From assembly GCA_903838415.1 (NCBI GenBank), contig CAILYI010000151.1:1-40227 (forward strand): DNA of 40,227 nucleotides, in the 5' to 3' direction. Positions 16,141 to 25,147 of this stretch are shown in pieces (position 1 is the first letter of the stretch; the number at the start of each line of letters is the position of its first letter). Below the pieces are notes generated by a model. That model did not search any database, had not been told where the DNA came from, and saw only the letters and a program-made list of their open reading frames with translations. The position numbers and the translations under genes were made by a program. The DNA is from an uncultured Anaerolineae bacterium (GTDB lineage: Bacteria; Chloroflexota; Anaerolineae; Anaerolineales; Villigracilaceae).

Positions 16141-17811
16141 TTACCGTCCGCCACCGGCGCAGGCGCAGGCGCAGCCCGCACAGGCGCAGGCACAGGCACA
16201 ACCGCTGCCCCCACCCGAACGTCCACTACCCGAAGAAGAAGGAGGTGGAGGCGGGTTGGTGACCTTCGTCACGCCGCTGGTGAAATCGTTCATATTCCCC
16301 AGGACTTTCCCGGAGAAATTCTGCACGCCACCCACCACCGACGCGGCGAAATCCGCGCCAGGCAGAGATGCGCGCCCACCCGAACCGGATGACATGGACG
16401 GCAAGCCGGGCGTGGAAGGCATGGACGATTGGCGGTAAACCGGGTCATAACGCCCCCACCACATCGGCATAAACACCGGGCCGGTAAACACGCGCCGGGA
16501 ACGATCATCGTAATCCTTGTCCAGCATGGTCCATTCGAGCGCTTCCTCGAACATCTGACTTTTCACTTCCGGCGTCCCGGCGGTTTCGATCTGCTGCCAG
16601 GCTTTTTCGTTAATGGTCTTGTAGTAATCGAGGGTTTCCTTGCGGCTGAAACCCTTCATCTTCTCGGTGACGTTCTTCACCAGGTTGACCGTCATGGCCT
16701 GCAAATCCTTGCGGCGCTGACGTTCATCCTTCACCATGGCCTGGATAAATTCGGTTTCATAGGGCTGCAGCTCTTCGGGCTGGGGCTCGATCAATTCCAC
16801 CTTAAGCGGATCACGAGTCACAACCTGCACCGCATTCTTTTTGACAGCGCCGAACAGGATCATCGTCATTACTTTGTCGAGCGGCTGACCCATCAAAATG
16901 GCCGCTTCCACCGCTGTCAGGCCGCGCTTGATGCCATGGCCTTCAATCGCAATCGACGGCTTGATATATTGCAATTTGCGCTTGCGGTCACCGACTGCGC
17001 TCAAAATCGGAATGCCAAAGAAAAACGCGCCGAAGCAGCAAAATGGCAGGAAGCTGGAAATTGCGCCGAAAATGGTCGCCAGTCCGCCAATCAGCAAATC
17101 GACAAAGGTGGTGCGCACGATCGCCGTTTCGGGGATGTAGGTGGCCGGGAAGGAGGCGCCAAAAGTGTACTGGGTTGAGCCATTGGCCTCGGCGCTTTGC
17201 CAGGTGTAAGTGACCCGGCCATCGTTGTCCAGCCCGGCAGCAGGCTCGGCCGCTCCCGGCCAGCCGCCACGAGCCGGGTGATATTTCGGTTCTTCAGTTT
17301 TCACTCCCGGCGGCAGGTGGAAAACCACCGTCAAATCGGTGGCGCCATGCACAAATTGAGAATCAAAATAGGTTGGCGAAAACTCGCTGCTGGCATATTG
17401 ATCGTTATCGGTGTCAGGATAAAACATCTGCTGGATGCCGCTGACGTAAACGTGAACGCTGCCGGTTTGACGGATGAACTTTTTCCCCAGGACGACCGCC
17501 ACCCCGCTGCCGCTGCCCTGATAATCGGATGTGGTCACATCCACCGCAGTGCCGCCAACATCGGCGCGAATATTGCCCACACTGAAATTGCTGTTGGGCA
17601 AACCCAGATCGACGAAATCAATGACATGCGCCCCGGGATCATTGGCAAAGGTCAGAGTGTAATCCAGCGCCATCGTCCCGTCCTTGTTCAAAAAGACGTG
17701 GACAACTTCGCCGGTCAGTTGAAACGAGTAATTGGCTTGCGCTGCCGCACTGGTTGTCAGCCCAAAAAGAAGCGTAATGACCAACACAAGGATTAACAAG
17801 CGAGATTTCAT
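16141..17811 (-). CDS. DUF2207-like membrane protein with a C-terminal Cys-Ala repeat
   Basis: This 556-residue protein has a signal peptide (1-25, ending AAAQA), a beta-rich extracytoplasmic domain of DUF2207 type (about 27-230) and a hydrophobic hairpin or membrane region (about 235-272, with FCCFGAFFFG). A charged, probably cytoplasmic helical region and a Pro/Gly/Ser linker follow. The last 19 residues contain CACACACAGCACACA and then GGGR: seven cysteines at 538, 540, 542, 544, 547, 549 and 551, alternating with Ala. With the next genes encoding a radical SAM maturase, this tail is the obvious candidate for modification. The ATG at 17811 follows GGAGGAA; an upstream frame extension to 17949 overlaps the zinc-ribbon gene and is rejected. 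Confidence 0.85.
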   Translation of the reverse strand: MKSRLLILVLVITLLFGLTTSAAAQANYSFQLTGEVVHVFLNKDGTMALDYTLTFANDPGAHVIDFVDLGLPNSNFSVGNIRADVGGTAVDVTTSDYQGSGSGVAVVLGKKFIRQTGSVHVYVSGIQQMFYPDTDNDQYASSEFSPTYFDSQFVHGATDLTVVFHLPPGVKTEEPKYHPARGGWPGAAEPAAGLDNDGRVTYTWQSAEANGSTQYTFGASFPATYIPETAIVRTTFVDLLIGGLATIFGAISSFLPFCCFGAFFFGIPILSAVGDRKRKLQYIKPSIAIEGHGIKRGLTAVEAAILMGQPLDKVMTMILFGAVKKNAVQVVTRDPLKVELIEPQPEELQPYETEFIQAMVKDERQRRKDLQAMTVNLVKNVTEKMKGFSRKETLDYYKTINEKAWQQIETAGTPEVKSQMFEEALEWTMLDKDYDDRSRRVFTGPVFMPMWWGRYDPVYRQSSMPSTPGLPSMSSGSGGRASLPGADFAASVVGGVQNFSGKVLGNMNDFTSGVTKVTNPPPPPSSSGSGRSGGGSGCACACACAGCACACAGGGR

Positions 17812-17828
17812 AGTGTTCCTCCCCGGAA

Positions 17829-18233
17829 TTACCATTTCGGTTCTTCGGTCAGTTGATAGGTAGCCTGGCAATAAGGACAGGTGACGACCGGCGCCCCCGC
17901 CATCATTTTGATATCGCTGGAGGTGATGGCACCGCCGCACGACTGGCACTTCATCTGGCTGATTTTGGTATCGCCCGGCAAATCAATGTTCACCACCTGC
18001 TGGATAACCTGCGCATCCCCGGAACCTGTCTTGCGCGCCCCGACCCAGACCAATCCCGCACCGCTTCCCAGGAAAACCAGCCCCAGGCAGAGAAACCCGA
18101 TTCCAAACGACAGCCAGGATGAATCACCCTGCGCCGAGGTGGAACCGACTACGTTCAAGGCGCCGTACCCAACCAGGCACAGCCCCATCAAGAACAAGAT
18201 CCCTGCACCAACATACATTAATGTGCGGCCCAT
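17829..18233 (-). CDS. Two-helix membrane protein with C-terminal zinc ribbon
   Basis: This 134-residue protein has membrane helices at about 5-29 and 41-66 and a cytoplasmic C-terminal zinc ribbon: Cys96-x2-Cys99 (CQSCGG) and Cys119-x2-Cys122 (CPYCQA). It is the first gene of the operon that contains the Cys-Ala-tailed membrane protein (17 nt gap) and the radical SAM pair. I do not recognise a named family. It may help anchor or present the DUF2207-like protein. The ATG at 18233 is preferred over a GTG at 18239 because GGAGG lies 5 nt before the ATG. Confidence 0.82.
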   Translation of the reverse strand: MGRTLMYVGAGILFLMGLCLVGYGALNVVGSTSAQGDSSWLSFGIGFLCLGLVFLGSGAGLVWVGARKTGSGDAQVIQQVVNIDLPGDTKISQMKCQSCGGAITSSDIKMMAGAPVVTCPYCQATYQLTEEPKW

Positions 18234-18265
18234 AAACACCTCCGAGGTAAAAAATTGGCTTATTT

Positions 18266-18294
18266 AGTGTAGCACTTTGCTGATAATGGCACAA
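18266..18294 (-). promoter_or_regulatory. Promoter of the radical SAM/Cys-Ala operon
   Basis: On the minus strand TTGTGC (18289-18294) and TACACT (18266-18271) are separated by 17 nt, placing the transcript start about 25 nt before the ATG at 18233. The rest of 18295-18541 shows a 7-bp hairpin (18432-18438/18450-18456) and no clear promoter for the divergent mutase gene. Confidence 0.6.
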
Positions 18295-18541
18295 ATGACT
18301 TTTGTCTCTTATTTTACGGGATTTGGGATGAAAAGTTTCCCGAAACTCATTCTTTCAAGATGTCAGCTGATTTCATGAAAACCCAAAAGACAGGCGGCTG
18401 GAAATCCGCCCGATCATGTTAAAATTCACAAGCCGGGATGATACTTATCTCCCGGCAGTGTTCTAAAGGCAGTACAATACCATTTTCAGATTTGACACTC
18501 CCAGGGCGTTATTGAACGTCAGCTTCTTAAAGGAATTTCCC

Positions 18542-20194
18542 ATGACCCATCAAAACGAATACAGCCGCTGGAAAGAATCCGCTCACAAGAAATCGGTGGA
18601 GAAATTCCCCGAACGCAAACCCAGGTTTGAGACTTCCTCGGGCATTGAGCTGCCGCCGGTCTTTGTGCCCGCGGACTCCGACCCCGATTACATGGATAAA
18701 CTCGGCCTGCCGGGCGAGTATCCCTACACGCGCGGCGTGCAGCCCACCATGTACCGCGGCCGTTTCTGGACGATGCGCCAGTACGCCGGTTTTTCAACCG
18801 CCGCCGAATCGAACCGACGCTACCGCTACCTGCTCGGCGCCGGGCAAACCGGTTTATCGGTGGCCTTTGATTTGCCCACGCAGATCGGCTATGACGCCGA
18901 CGATCCGATGGCGCTCGGTGAAGTGGGCAAAGTGGGCGTCTCGATCTCCTCGGTGGAAGATATGGCCGTGCTTTTTGACCAGATTCCGCTCGACAAAGTC
19001 TCCACCTCCATGACGATCAACGCTCCGGCGGGCGTGCTGCTGGCCATGTACATCGCCGTCGCCAAGCGCCAGGGCGTGGAAATGAAAGCGCTGCGCGGCA
19101 CCATCCAAAATGACATTTTGAAAGAATACGTGGCGCGCGGCACCTATATTTTCCCGCCCCCACCGTCGATGCGCCTGATTACCGATATTTTCTCGTTTTG
19201 CGCCCGCGAAATCCCGGCCTGGAATACGATCTCGATTTCGGGCTACCATATCCGCGAGGCCGGTTCAACCGCCGCGCAGGAAGTGGCCTTCACCCTGGCC
19301 GATGCGATTGCCTACGTTCAGGCCGCGCTGGCAGCCGGGCTGGATGTGGACTCCTTCGCTCCGCAGTTATCCTTCTTCTTCAATGCCCACAACAACCTGC
19401 TCGAAGAAGTCGCCAAGTTCCGCGCGGCGCGGCGCATGTGGGCAAAAATCATGCGCGAACGCTTCAAGGCGCAGAAACCGGCCTCCTGGCAATTGCGCTT
19501 CCACACCCAGACCGCCGGTTCCACGCTGACGGCGCAGCAGCCTGAAAATAACGTGGTGCGCGTCACGCTGCAGGCGCTTTCGGCGGTGCTGGGCGGCACA
19601 CAAAGCCTGCACACCAATTCCATGGATGAAGCCCTGTGGCTGCCGACGGAAAAGTCGGTGCGGGTGGCGCTGCGGACGCAACAAATCATCGCGTATGAAT
19701 CCGGCGCGGCCGACTCGATCGACCCGTTGGCTGGCTCCTATTTAATCGAGCATCTGACCGATGAAATTGAACGACTGGCGAGTGAGTACATCCAAAAAAT
19801 TGACGATATGGGCGGCGCGATGAAGTCGATTGAACGTGGCTTCATGCAAAGCGAAATTCAGGATGCCGCTTATACCGCACAACGCGCCATTGAGAAAAAC
19901 GAAGATATCGTGGTGGGCGTCAACCAGTTCCAAACTGACGAGAAAGTCACGCTCGAACGGCAAAAGATTGATCCCGCCATCGAGGCCGAAGCGCATGAAA
20001 GGTTGAGAGTCTTACGCGCGCAACGCGACAATGTCAAAGTGAACGAATTGCGCACTGCCCTGGAAATCGCCGCCAAAGGCACTGACAACCTGATGCCGCT
20101 CTTCATCCAATGCATGGAAAACCAGGTCACGCTCGGCGAGGTTTGCAATACATTGCGCGGCGTGTGGGGCGAGTACGTGGCAGAGGGATTTTAG
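18542..20194 (+). CDS. Methylmalonyl-CoA mutase large (catalytic) subunit
   Basis: This 550-residue protein is the TIM-barrel catalytic part of an adenosylcobalamin-dependent acyl-CoA mutase, interconverting methylmalonyl-CoA and succinyl-CoA. It shows the family landmarks [19 protein letters not shown], a GDADDP-like [48 protein letters not shown] and [17 protein letters not shown]. The C-terminal cobalamin-binding domain is absent, as in the two-protein type where a small subunit supplies it; that subunit is not in this window. The ATG at 18542 follows AAAGGA; a TTG at 18512 would add ten residues. Other mutases of the family (ethylmalonyl or isobutyryl) are less likely but not excluded. 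Confidence 0.92.
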   Translation: MTHQNEYSRWKESAHKKSVEKFPERKPRFETSSGIELPPVFVPADSDPDYMDKLGLPGEYPYTRGVQPTMYRGRFWTMRQYAGFSTAAESNRRYRYLLGAGQTGLSVAFDLPTQIGYDADDPMALGEVGKVGVSISSVEDMAVLFDQIPLDKVSTSMTINAPAGVLLAMYIAVAKRQGVEMKALRGTIQNDILKEYVARGTYIFPPPPSMRLITDIFSFCAREIPAWNTISISGYHIREAGSTAAQEVAFTLADAIAYVQAALAAGLDVDSFAPQLSFFFNAHNNLLEEVAKFRAARRMWAKIMRERFKAQKPASWQLRFHTQTAGSTLTAQQPENNVVRVTLQALSAVLGGTQSLHTNSMDEALWLPTEKSVRVALRTQQIIAYESGAADSIDPLAGSYLIEHLTDEIERLASEYIQKIDDMGGAMKSIERGFMQSEIQDAAYTAQRAIEKNEDIVVGVNQFQTDEKVTLERQKIDPAIEAEAHERLRVLRAQRDNVKVNELRTALEIAAKGTDNLMPLFIQCMENQVTLGEVCNTLRGVWGEYVAEGF

Positions 20195-20207
20195 TCACAC
20201 GAATGAC

Positions 20208-20230
20208 GGGGCGCAGCGATGCTGCGCCCC
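20208..20230. terminator. GC-rich hairpin after the mutase gene
   Basis: Perfect 10-bp arms GGGGCGCAGC and GCTGCGCCCC (20208-20217 and 20221-20230) with a 3-nt loop lie 13 nt after the stop. No T-run follows, so termination is likely but not certain. Confidence 0.55.
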
Positions 20231-20273
20231 TGATCATGTAGCAGCAAAAAGCGCGATTTGTGACCGCGCTGGG

Positions 20274-20279
20274 TATAAT
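20274..20279 (+). promoter_or_regulatory. -10 box upstream of the first M1 peptidase
   Basis: A consensus TATAAT lies 21 nt before the ATG at 20301, leaving a very short leader. No clear -35 is visible. Confidence 0.45.
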
Positions 20280-20300
20280 TGGACAATTATTTGATGCGCC

Positions 20301-21917
20301 ATGAAACCACTCCACCGCCAGGTCCTTCTCCCCTTTTTGCTGCTGACATCCGTCTTTTCGCTGTTAACTTCCTGCGTCCCGGCGGCAGCCACGCTCAGCA
20401 CGTCCACTGACCCGCAGCCGCTCGCCGAATACGTGTTTGTGACGGCCAACCCCCTGCCGACGGCCACGGCTTTCCAACCGGCGCCCCCCACGCAAACGCC
20501 GCTGCCCTCCCCAACCAGCCCACCCACTGCCACACCGCTCATCACCAATACGCCGCAGCCCACGGAAACTCCGTTCGCGCCGGCCACGCTCAGCCCGAGT
20601 AATACGCCTGCCCCGGTCTCGCTGCCTGCCTCCGCGGATAGGCCGCAGTATGCGCTCTCCGTGCTGATGGATTATGCCGGGCATACGGTGGATGTTGACG
20701 AAGCGATTCTTTACCCCAATCGCTCCGGCACGGCGCTGACGAGTATCGCGCTGGGCGTCAACCCCAACTTGTGGAACAGCGTCTTCTTTTTGCAATCGCT
20801 GACAGTCAATGACCAGGTCTCCAGCAATAACACCCTTTCAGGTCAATGGCTGACCGTCAACCTGGATACACCGCTTCAGCCGGGACAGGCCGTCAAAATC
20901 GGAATCAAGTACCGGCTGGTGCTGCCCTACAGTTCCGCCAAAGTTGAAAACTTCGGATATACCTCCCGTCAGACCAATCTCATCGACTGGTATCCCTTTG
21001 TCGCGCCGTACAGCGGCGGCAGTTGGGTTTTGCCCGATCCGTTTTCGTATGGAGAAAATCTCGTCTACGAGAAAGCGGATTTCCGGGTCAGTTTGTCCTT
21101 CACCAATCCAGAAAGTCAGCCGGTGGTAGCTGCCTCATCCCAGGCAGCGCTGGAAAACGGCAAGCTGGTCTACAGCCTGAGCAATGCGCGCAATTTCACC
21201 ATCTCGGCCAGCCCCGAATACCAGGTCAGCAGCGCGGATGCCAACGGCGTGACCATTTACAGCTATTATTATCCCGAAGACGCCAATGCCGCCGCCATGG
21301 CGCTCGAACTGACGCGCATGTCGGTCAACACCTACAGCAAAGAGTTTGGCCCTTATCCGCACAACGTCCTGACGGTCTGCGAAACCGACCTGAACGACGG
21401 CTTGGAGACGGACGGGCTGTATTTCCTGGCGCGCAACTTTTACCGCGCCTACGATGGCACCGTCCAGAACAACCTGTCGGTCATCGCCATCCATGAAACC
21501 GCCCATCAATGGTGGTACGGGGCGGTCGCCAGCAATCAGGCCGTGGAACCCTGGCTCGACGAAGCCCTGGCCACCTACAGCGAGCGGGTTTTCTTCGAAG
21601 ACAACTACCCCAACCTGCTCAGCTGGTGGTGGAACTTCCGCATTTACTATTACGGCGCCACCGGCTGGGTTGATACGCGCGTCTACGATACCGCCAGCTT
21701 CCGCGCCTACGTCAACGCCGTGTATTTCAACGGCGCGCGCTTCCTCGAAGCCCTGCGCACGCGCATCGGCGACGAGGCCTTTTTTGCCTTCATCCGGGAT
21801 TATTTCGCGCGCAGCAACGGCCGCATCGTCAGCGGCAACGACTTTTTTGCCATTCTCGACCTGCATACCAGCAGCGATTATTCCGATCTGGTGGGAAATT
21901 TCTTCCATTATCGCTAA
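20301..21917 (+). CDS. M1-family metallopeptidase lipoprotein
   Basis: This 538-residue protein has a lipoprotein signal with Cys25 (LLTSC), a Thr/Pro-rich tether and then an M1 (gluzincin) peptidase domain. The zinc site is complete: HETAH at 398-402 and Glu421 exactly 18 residues later. The exopeptidase GxMEN motif is degenerate (GLETDG), so aminopeptidase specificity is uncertain. It is membrane-anchored and acts outside the cytoplasm, presumably in peptide scavenging. A paralogue starts 18 nt after the stop, with the same layout. The ATG at 20301 directly begins the signal peptide. Confidence 0.9.
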   Translation: MKPLHRQVLLPFLLLTSVFSLLTSCVPAAATLSTSTDPQPLAEYVFVTANPLPTATAFQPAPPTQTPLPSPTSPPTATPLITNTPQPTETPFAPATLSPSNTPAPVSLPASADRPQYALSVLMDYAGHTVDVDEAILYPNRSGTALTSIALGVNPNLWNSVFFLQSLTVNDQVSSNNTLSGQWLTVNLDTPLQPGQAVKIGIKYRLVLPYSSAKVENFGYTSRQTNLIDWYPFVAPYSGGSWVLPDPFSYGENLVYEKADFRVSLSFTNPESQPVVAASSQAALENGKLVYSLSNARNFTISASPEYQVSSADANGVTIYSYYYPEDANAAAMALELTRMSVNTYSKEFGPYPHNVLTVCETDLNDGLETDGLYFLARNFYRAYDGTVQNNLSVIAIHETAHQWWYGAVASNQAVEPWLDEALATYSERVFFEDNYPNLLSWWWNFRIYYYGATGWVDTRVYDTASFRAYVNAVYFNGARFLEALRTRIGDEAFFAFIRDYFARSNGRIVSGNDFFAILDLHTSSDYSDLVGNFFHYR

Positions 21918-21935
21918 ACCCTGAAGGAAATGGTA

Positions 21936-23486
21936 ATGATCCAAACCGAATTCCATGCTGATCGTCGCGGGGAGCGCAAAGCGACGCGCCTGCCCCTGCA
22001 ACTGCTCTTCCTGATACTCTTCACCGGCTTGATGTCTGGCGCTTGCAGCGCCGCGGCGCTCCCTGGCGTTGTCACCGTTTCGACGCCTTCACCCACGCTG
22101 GCAGCAACCAGCACTCCCCTGCAGCCTGTCTCGCCGTCCGCGACGAATTCGCCCATTCCAAGCGCCACGCCCGCGCCGCCAGCCCTGCCGCGCTACGTCA
22201 TCGACGCGCTGATGGATTATGATGCCAAAACGCTTGAGATCCAGCAGGAAATTGACTATCCCAACAACAGCGGGAGCGCGCTGAATGACCTGCTGCTGGC
22301 GGTTGAGCCGAACCGCATCCCCGGCGTTTTCACGCTGAAGCAACTCAGCGTGGACGACGCCCCACTGACGGATTACAACCTGACCGGGCAGAAACTCAGC
22401 TTCAAACTGGCTACTCCGCTCGAAAACGGGCAAACCGTCAAACTGACGCTGTCCTATACGCTGACGCTGCCGCCGGTCGAGCAGGGCGACCCCAATCTCA
22501 TCCGCCCGCAAATTTTCGGCGTGACGACGCGCCAGGTCAACCTGACAGACTGGTATCCCTTCGTTGTCCCGTTTCAGGCCGGCGGGTGGGTTTTACACGA
22601 TCCCTGGTTTTACGGCGAACACCTGGTGTATCCGCTCGCCGATTTCGACGTGAGTCTGCGTTTCACAGATGCGGCCAACGCGCCACTCGTGGCCGCCAGC
22701 GCCGCCGCCGAACCGATTGATGGCGGCGCGCGCTATCGGCTGGCGGGCGGGCGCGATTTTGCTTTTGCCATGGGCCGCCAGATGAAATCCGTTTCCGCCC
22801 AGGTGCAGGGCGTGACCGTGACGAGTTATTACTATCCCGGCGCTGAAACCGGCGCCCAGGCTGTGCTGGAGGCCACCACGCAGGCTGTGCAAACCTACAG
22901 CGGCCTGTTTGGGGCTTATCCACACCAGACGCTGGCGGCTGTGCAGGGTGATTTCAACGATGGCATGGAATTTGATGGGCTGTATTATTTGAGCAATGCT
23001 TTTTACAATTTGTACGACAATACCGAGAAAAACTACCTGGTGATGGTGGCCGTGCATGAAACCAGCCATCAATGGTGGTTTGGACTCGTCGCCAATGACC
23101 AGAACGACCATCCCTGGCTGGACGAGGCGCTGGCAACCTACTGTGAAAAGCTCTTTTATGAGAAGAATTACCCCGCTTCTGTGGATTGGTGGTGGGCGTA
23201 CCGCATCGACTTCTACCAACCCGAAGGCAAAATTGACGGCGCTGTTCCCGGCTATGGGGGCTTCACCCCTTACACCAACGCCACTTACCGGCGGGGCGCG
23301 CACTTTTTCGACAAGCTGCGCCAGCAAATGGGCGACGAACTCTTTTTCGCATTTCTCAAAAACTATGCGGCGGACATGGCTGGAAAGATAGCCGCCCCCG
23401 AAGATTTTTTCCGTATTCTGCGCGCCTCGAACCCCCCGGATCTTTCTGCTCTGCTGTCAAAATATTTTGACAATCCGCCCCAATAA
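21936..23486 (+). CDS. M1-family metallopeptidase lipoprotein, second paralogue
   Basis: This 516-residue protein is a tandem paralogue of the preceding gene: lipobox Cys37 (LMSGAC), Pro/Thr tether, and M1 domain with HETSH at 374-378 and Glu397. Its substrate motif GMEFDG is closer to the GxMEN consensus than that of its neighbour. The two share WYPFV, WVLHDP/WVLPDP and the HExxHQWW region but differ elsewhere, so they may divide substrates. The ATG at 21936 has AAGGA at a good distance; the ATG at 21930 is too close to it. The gene ends just before a palindromic repeat array. Confidence 0.9.
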   Translation: MIQTEFHADRRGERKATRLPLQLLFLILFTGLMSGACSAAALPGVVTVSTPSPTLAATSTPLQPVSPSATNSPIPSATPAPPALPRYVIDALMDYDAKTLEIQQEIDYPNNSGSALNDLLLAVEPNRIPGVFTLKQLSVDDAPLTDYNLTGQKLSFKLATPLENGQTVKLTLSYTLTLPPVEQGDPNLIRPQIFGVTTRQVNLTDWYPFVVPFQAGGWVLHDPWFYGEHLVYPLADFDVSLRFTDAANAPLVAASAAAEPIDGGARYRLAGGRDFAFAMGRQMKSVSAQVQGVTVTSYYYPGAETGAQAVLEATTQAVQTYSGLFGAYPHQTLAAVQGDFNDGMEFDGLYYLSNAFYNLYDNTEKNYLVMVAVHETSHQWWFGLVANDQNDHPWLDEALATYCEKLFYEKNYPASVDWWWAYRIDFYQPEGKIDGAVPGYGGFTPYTNATYRRGAHFFDKLRQQMGDELFFAFLKNYAADMAGKIAAPEDFFRILRASNPPDLSALLSKYFDNPPQ

Positions 23487-23490
23487 CAGC

Positions 23491-23595
23491 GTCGAGCCAG
23501 CTCGATTCGTCCGTCAAGCCGCTCGATTCGTTTGTCGAGCCAGCTCGATTCAAGCGTCGAGCATACTCGAAGCGCCGGTCGAGTATGCTCGATGA
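23491..23595. repeat. Five tandem 21-22-bp palindromic repeats
   Basis: Units begin at 23491, 23513, 23534, 23556 and 23578. Each has a short palindrome of type TCGAG-N4-CTCGA (the second is degenerate). Units 4 and 5 are reverse complements across 14 nt (23557-23570 and 23579-23592) and form a strong hairpin. The array fills the gap between the converging M1 gene and livF and could terminate both. Confidence 0.85.
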
Positions 23596-23625
23596 AAGGT
23601 ATTCTTTGTTCTGGCTGGGTTTCGC

Positions 23626-24336
23626 TCAGTGACCGCCAAGGTAAGAATCAATCACATTCGAATCCTTGAGCAGATCATCGCCATTGCCCTGCATCATAAT
23701 CTTGCCGGTCTCCAACACATAGGCGCGATCCGCAATGGCCAGCGCCATTTGGGCGTTTTGCTCCACCAACAGGATGCTGGTGCCCTGCTCATTGATATCC
23801 TGAATAATATCGAAAATCTGCTCCACCAAAATGGGGGAAAGACCCATCGACGGCTCGTCCAAAAGCAGCAGGGTGGGATGCGCCATCAACCCGCGACCAA
23901 TCGCCAGCATCTGTTGTTCTCCACCCGAAAGGGTGCCACCAAGCTGGTTGCGACGTTCCCTTAAACGGGAAAAGCGCTCAAACACTGATTCCATGTCGCG
24001 GTTGATGCTGGCGCGATCCGCCTGGGTGTAGGCGCCCATCTCCAGGTTTTCCGTGACCGTCATGCGCGAGAAAATCTTGCGGCCTTCGGGGACTTGAATA
24101 ATCCCCTTCCGAACGATTTCCTGTGCTGGGACATCCTGAATTCCCTCATCCAAAAAGGTGACAGCGCCTTCACGCGGTCGGAGAATTCCCGAAATGGTAT
24201 TCAGCGTGGTGGATTTTCCGGCACCGTTTGCACCAATCAAAGCGACAATTTCTCCCTTTTCGAGGTGAAAGCTAATGCCCTGAAGCGCGTGGATGGCGCC
24301 GTAATAAACCTGCAGGTTTTCAACTTTTAGCATCAT
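23626..24336 (-). CDS. livF: Branched-chain amino acid-type ABC transporter ATPase LivF
   Basis: This 236-residue ATPase has Walker A GANGAGKST (34-42), signature LSGGEQQ and Walker B LLLLDEPSMGL. Its length and the sequence LKVENLQVYYGAIHAL match LivF. It pairs with LivG to power the HAAT-type importer encoded upstream. Its start overlaps the livG stop by about 17 nt, indicating coupled translation; a second ATG at 24333 is an equally good start. It is the last gene of the run that begins at 31274. Confidence 0.93.
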   Translation of the reverse strand: MMLKVENLQVYYGAIHALQGISFHLEKGEIVALIGANGAGKSTTLNTISGILRPREGAVTFLDEGIQDVPAQEIVRKGIIQVPEGRKIFSRMTVTENLEMGAYTQADRASINRDMESVFERFSRLRERRNQLGGTLSGGEQQMLAIGRGLMAHPTLLLLDEPSMGLSPILVEQIFDIIQDINEQGTSILLVEQNAQMALAIADRAYVLETGKIMMQGNGDDLLKDSNVIDSYLGGH

Positions 24337-25144
24337 GTCGCAACTTCTTCCGTAATTGGTATTTTTGGGTCAGGCTGGTCACATCCGGGCCAAGATAAGC
24401 TTCAATCACGCGTTGGTTGGATTGGATTGATTTGGGCTGCCCTTCGGCAATCTTCGTTCCATAATCCAGCACGGTGATCTGATCAGAGATATCCATGACC
24501 ACGCGCATATCATGCTCGATCAACAGGATGGTAATTCCCAGTTCATCGCGCAAGTTGCGGATGAAACGGGTCATCTTGTCGGTTTCCTGAGGGTTCATCC
24601 CGGCGGTGGGCTCATCCAACAAAAGCAAACGGGGCTTACTGGCCAGGGCGCGGGCGATTTCCAGGCGGCGCTGGGCGCCGTAAGGCAGATTGCGCGCCAG
24701 GTGATCGCCGAGACCTTCCAGCCCGACATATTTGAGTAAACGACAGCCTTCGGCGATGGATTGTTTTTCTTCACTGCGCTCGCGGCGGGTTGATAAGACT
24801 GCATCCATCCAATTCGCCTTGAAGCGCGGGTACTGCCCGACCATGATATTTTCAATCGCGGTCATCTCGCTGAACAGGCGGATATTCTGGTAAGTGCGGG
24901 CGATGCCCAGGGTTGCAACCTCATAGGTGGGCTGACCCTGGATGGGCGTACCGTAGAATAAGATTTCGCCATGTTCAGGCTTGTAATACCCTGAAATGCA
25001 GTTGAAAAGCGTGGTTTTTCCGGCGCCGTTGGGACCAATAATGCTGGCGATGGCTTTTTCCGGTACCACCAGATCTACCTCATTGACGGCAGTCAAACCA
25101 CCGAAAAGCTTGGAAACTTGTTTGGTTTCAATACATGCTTGCAT
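24320..25144 (-). CDS. livG: Branched-chain amino acid-type ABC transporter ATPase LivG
   Basis: This 274-residue ATPase has Walker A GPNGAGKTT, an ABC signature in the LivG style (LPYGAQRRLEIARAL, with YGAQ in place of SGGQ), Walker B LLLLDEPTAGMNP and the LivG-type IARTYQNIRLF segment. It forms the second ATPase of the importer. The gap to livM is only 3 nt. The C-terminal 20 residues are a charged extension. Confidence 0.93.
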   Translation of the reverse strand: MQACIETKQVSKLFGGLTAVNEVDLVVPEKAIASIIGPNGAGKTTLFNCISGYYKPEHGEILFYGTPIQGQPTYEVATLGIARTYQNIRLFSEMTAIENIMVGQYPRFKANWMDAVLSTRRERSEEKQSIAEGCRLLKYVGLEGLGDHLARNLPYGAQRRLEIARALASKPRLLLLDEPTAGMNPQETDKMTRFIRNLRDELGITILLIEHDMRVVMDISDQITVLDYGTKIAEGQPKSIQSNQRVIEAYLGPDVTSLTQKYQLRKKLRHDAKS

Positions 25145-25147
25145 GGT

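Noticed and set aside
21135..22001. 288-codon minus-strand frame across the two M1 peptidase genes
   Set aside because: It spans two well-supported plus-strand genes and the gap between them; its composition is that of an antisense frame in GC-rich coding DNA.
23491..23595. CRISPR array
   Set aside because: Units are contiguous 21-22-bp palindromes with no unique 30-40-bp spacers, and no cas genes are present.
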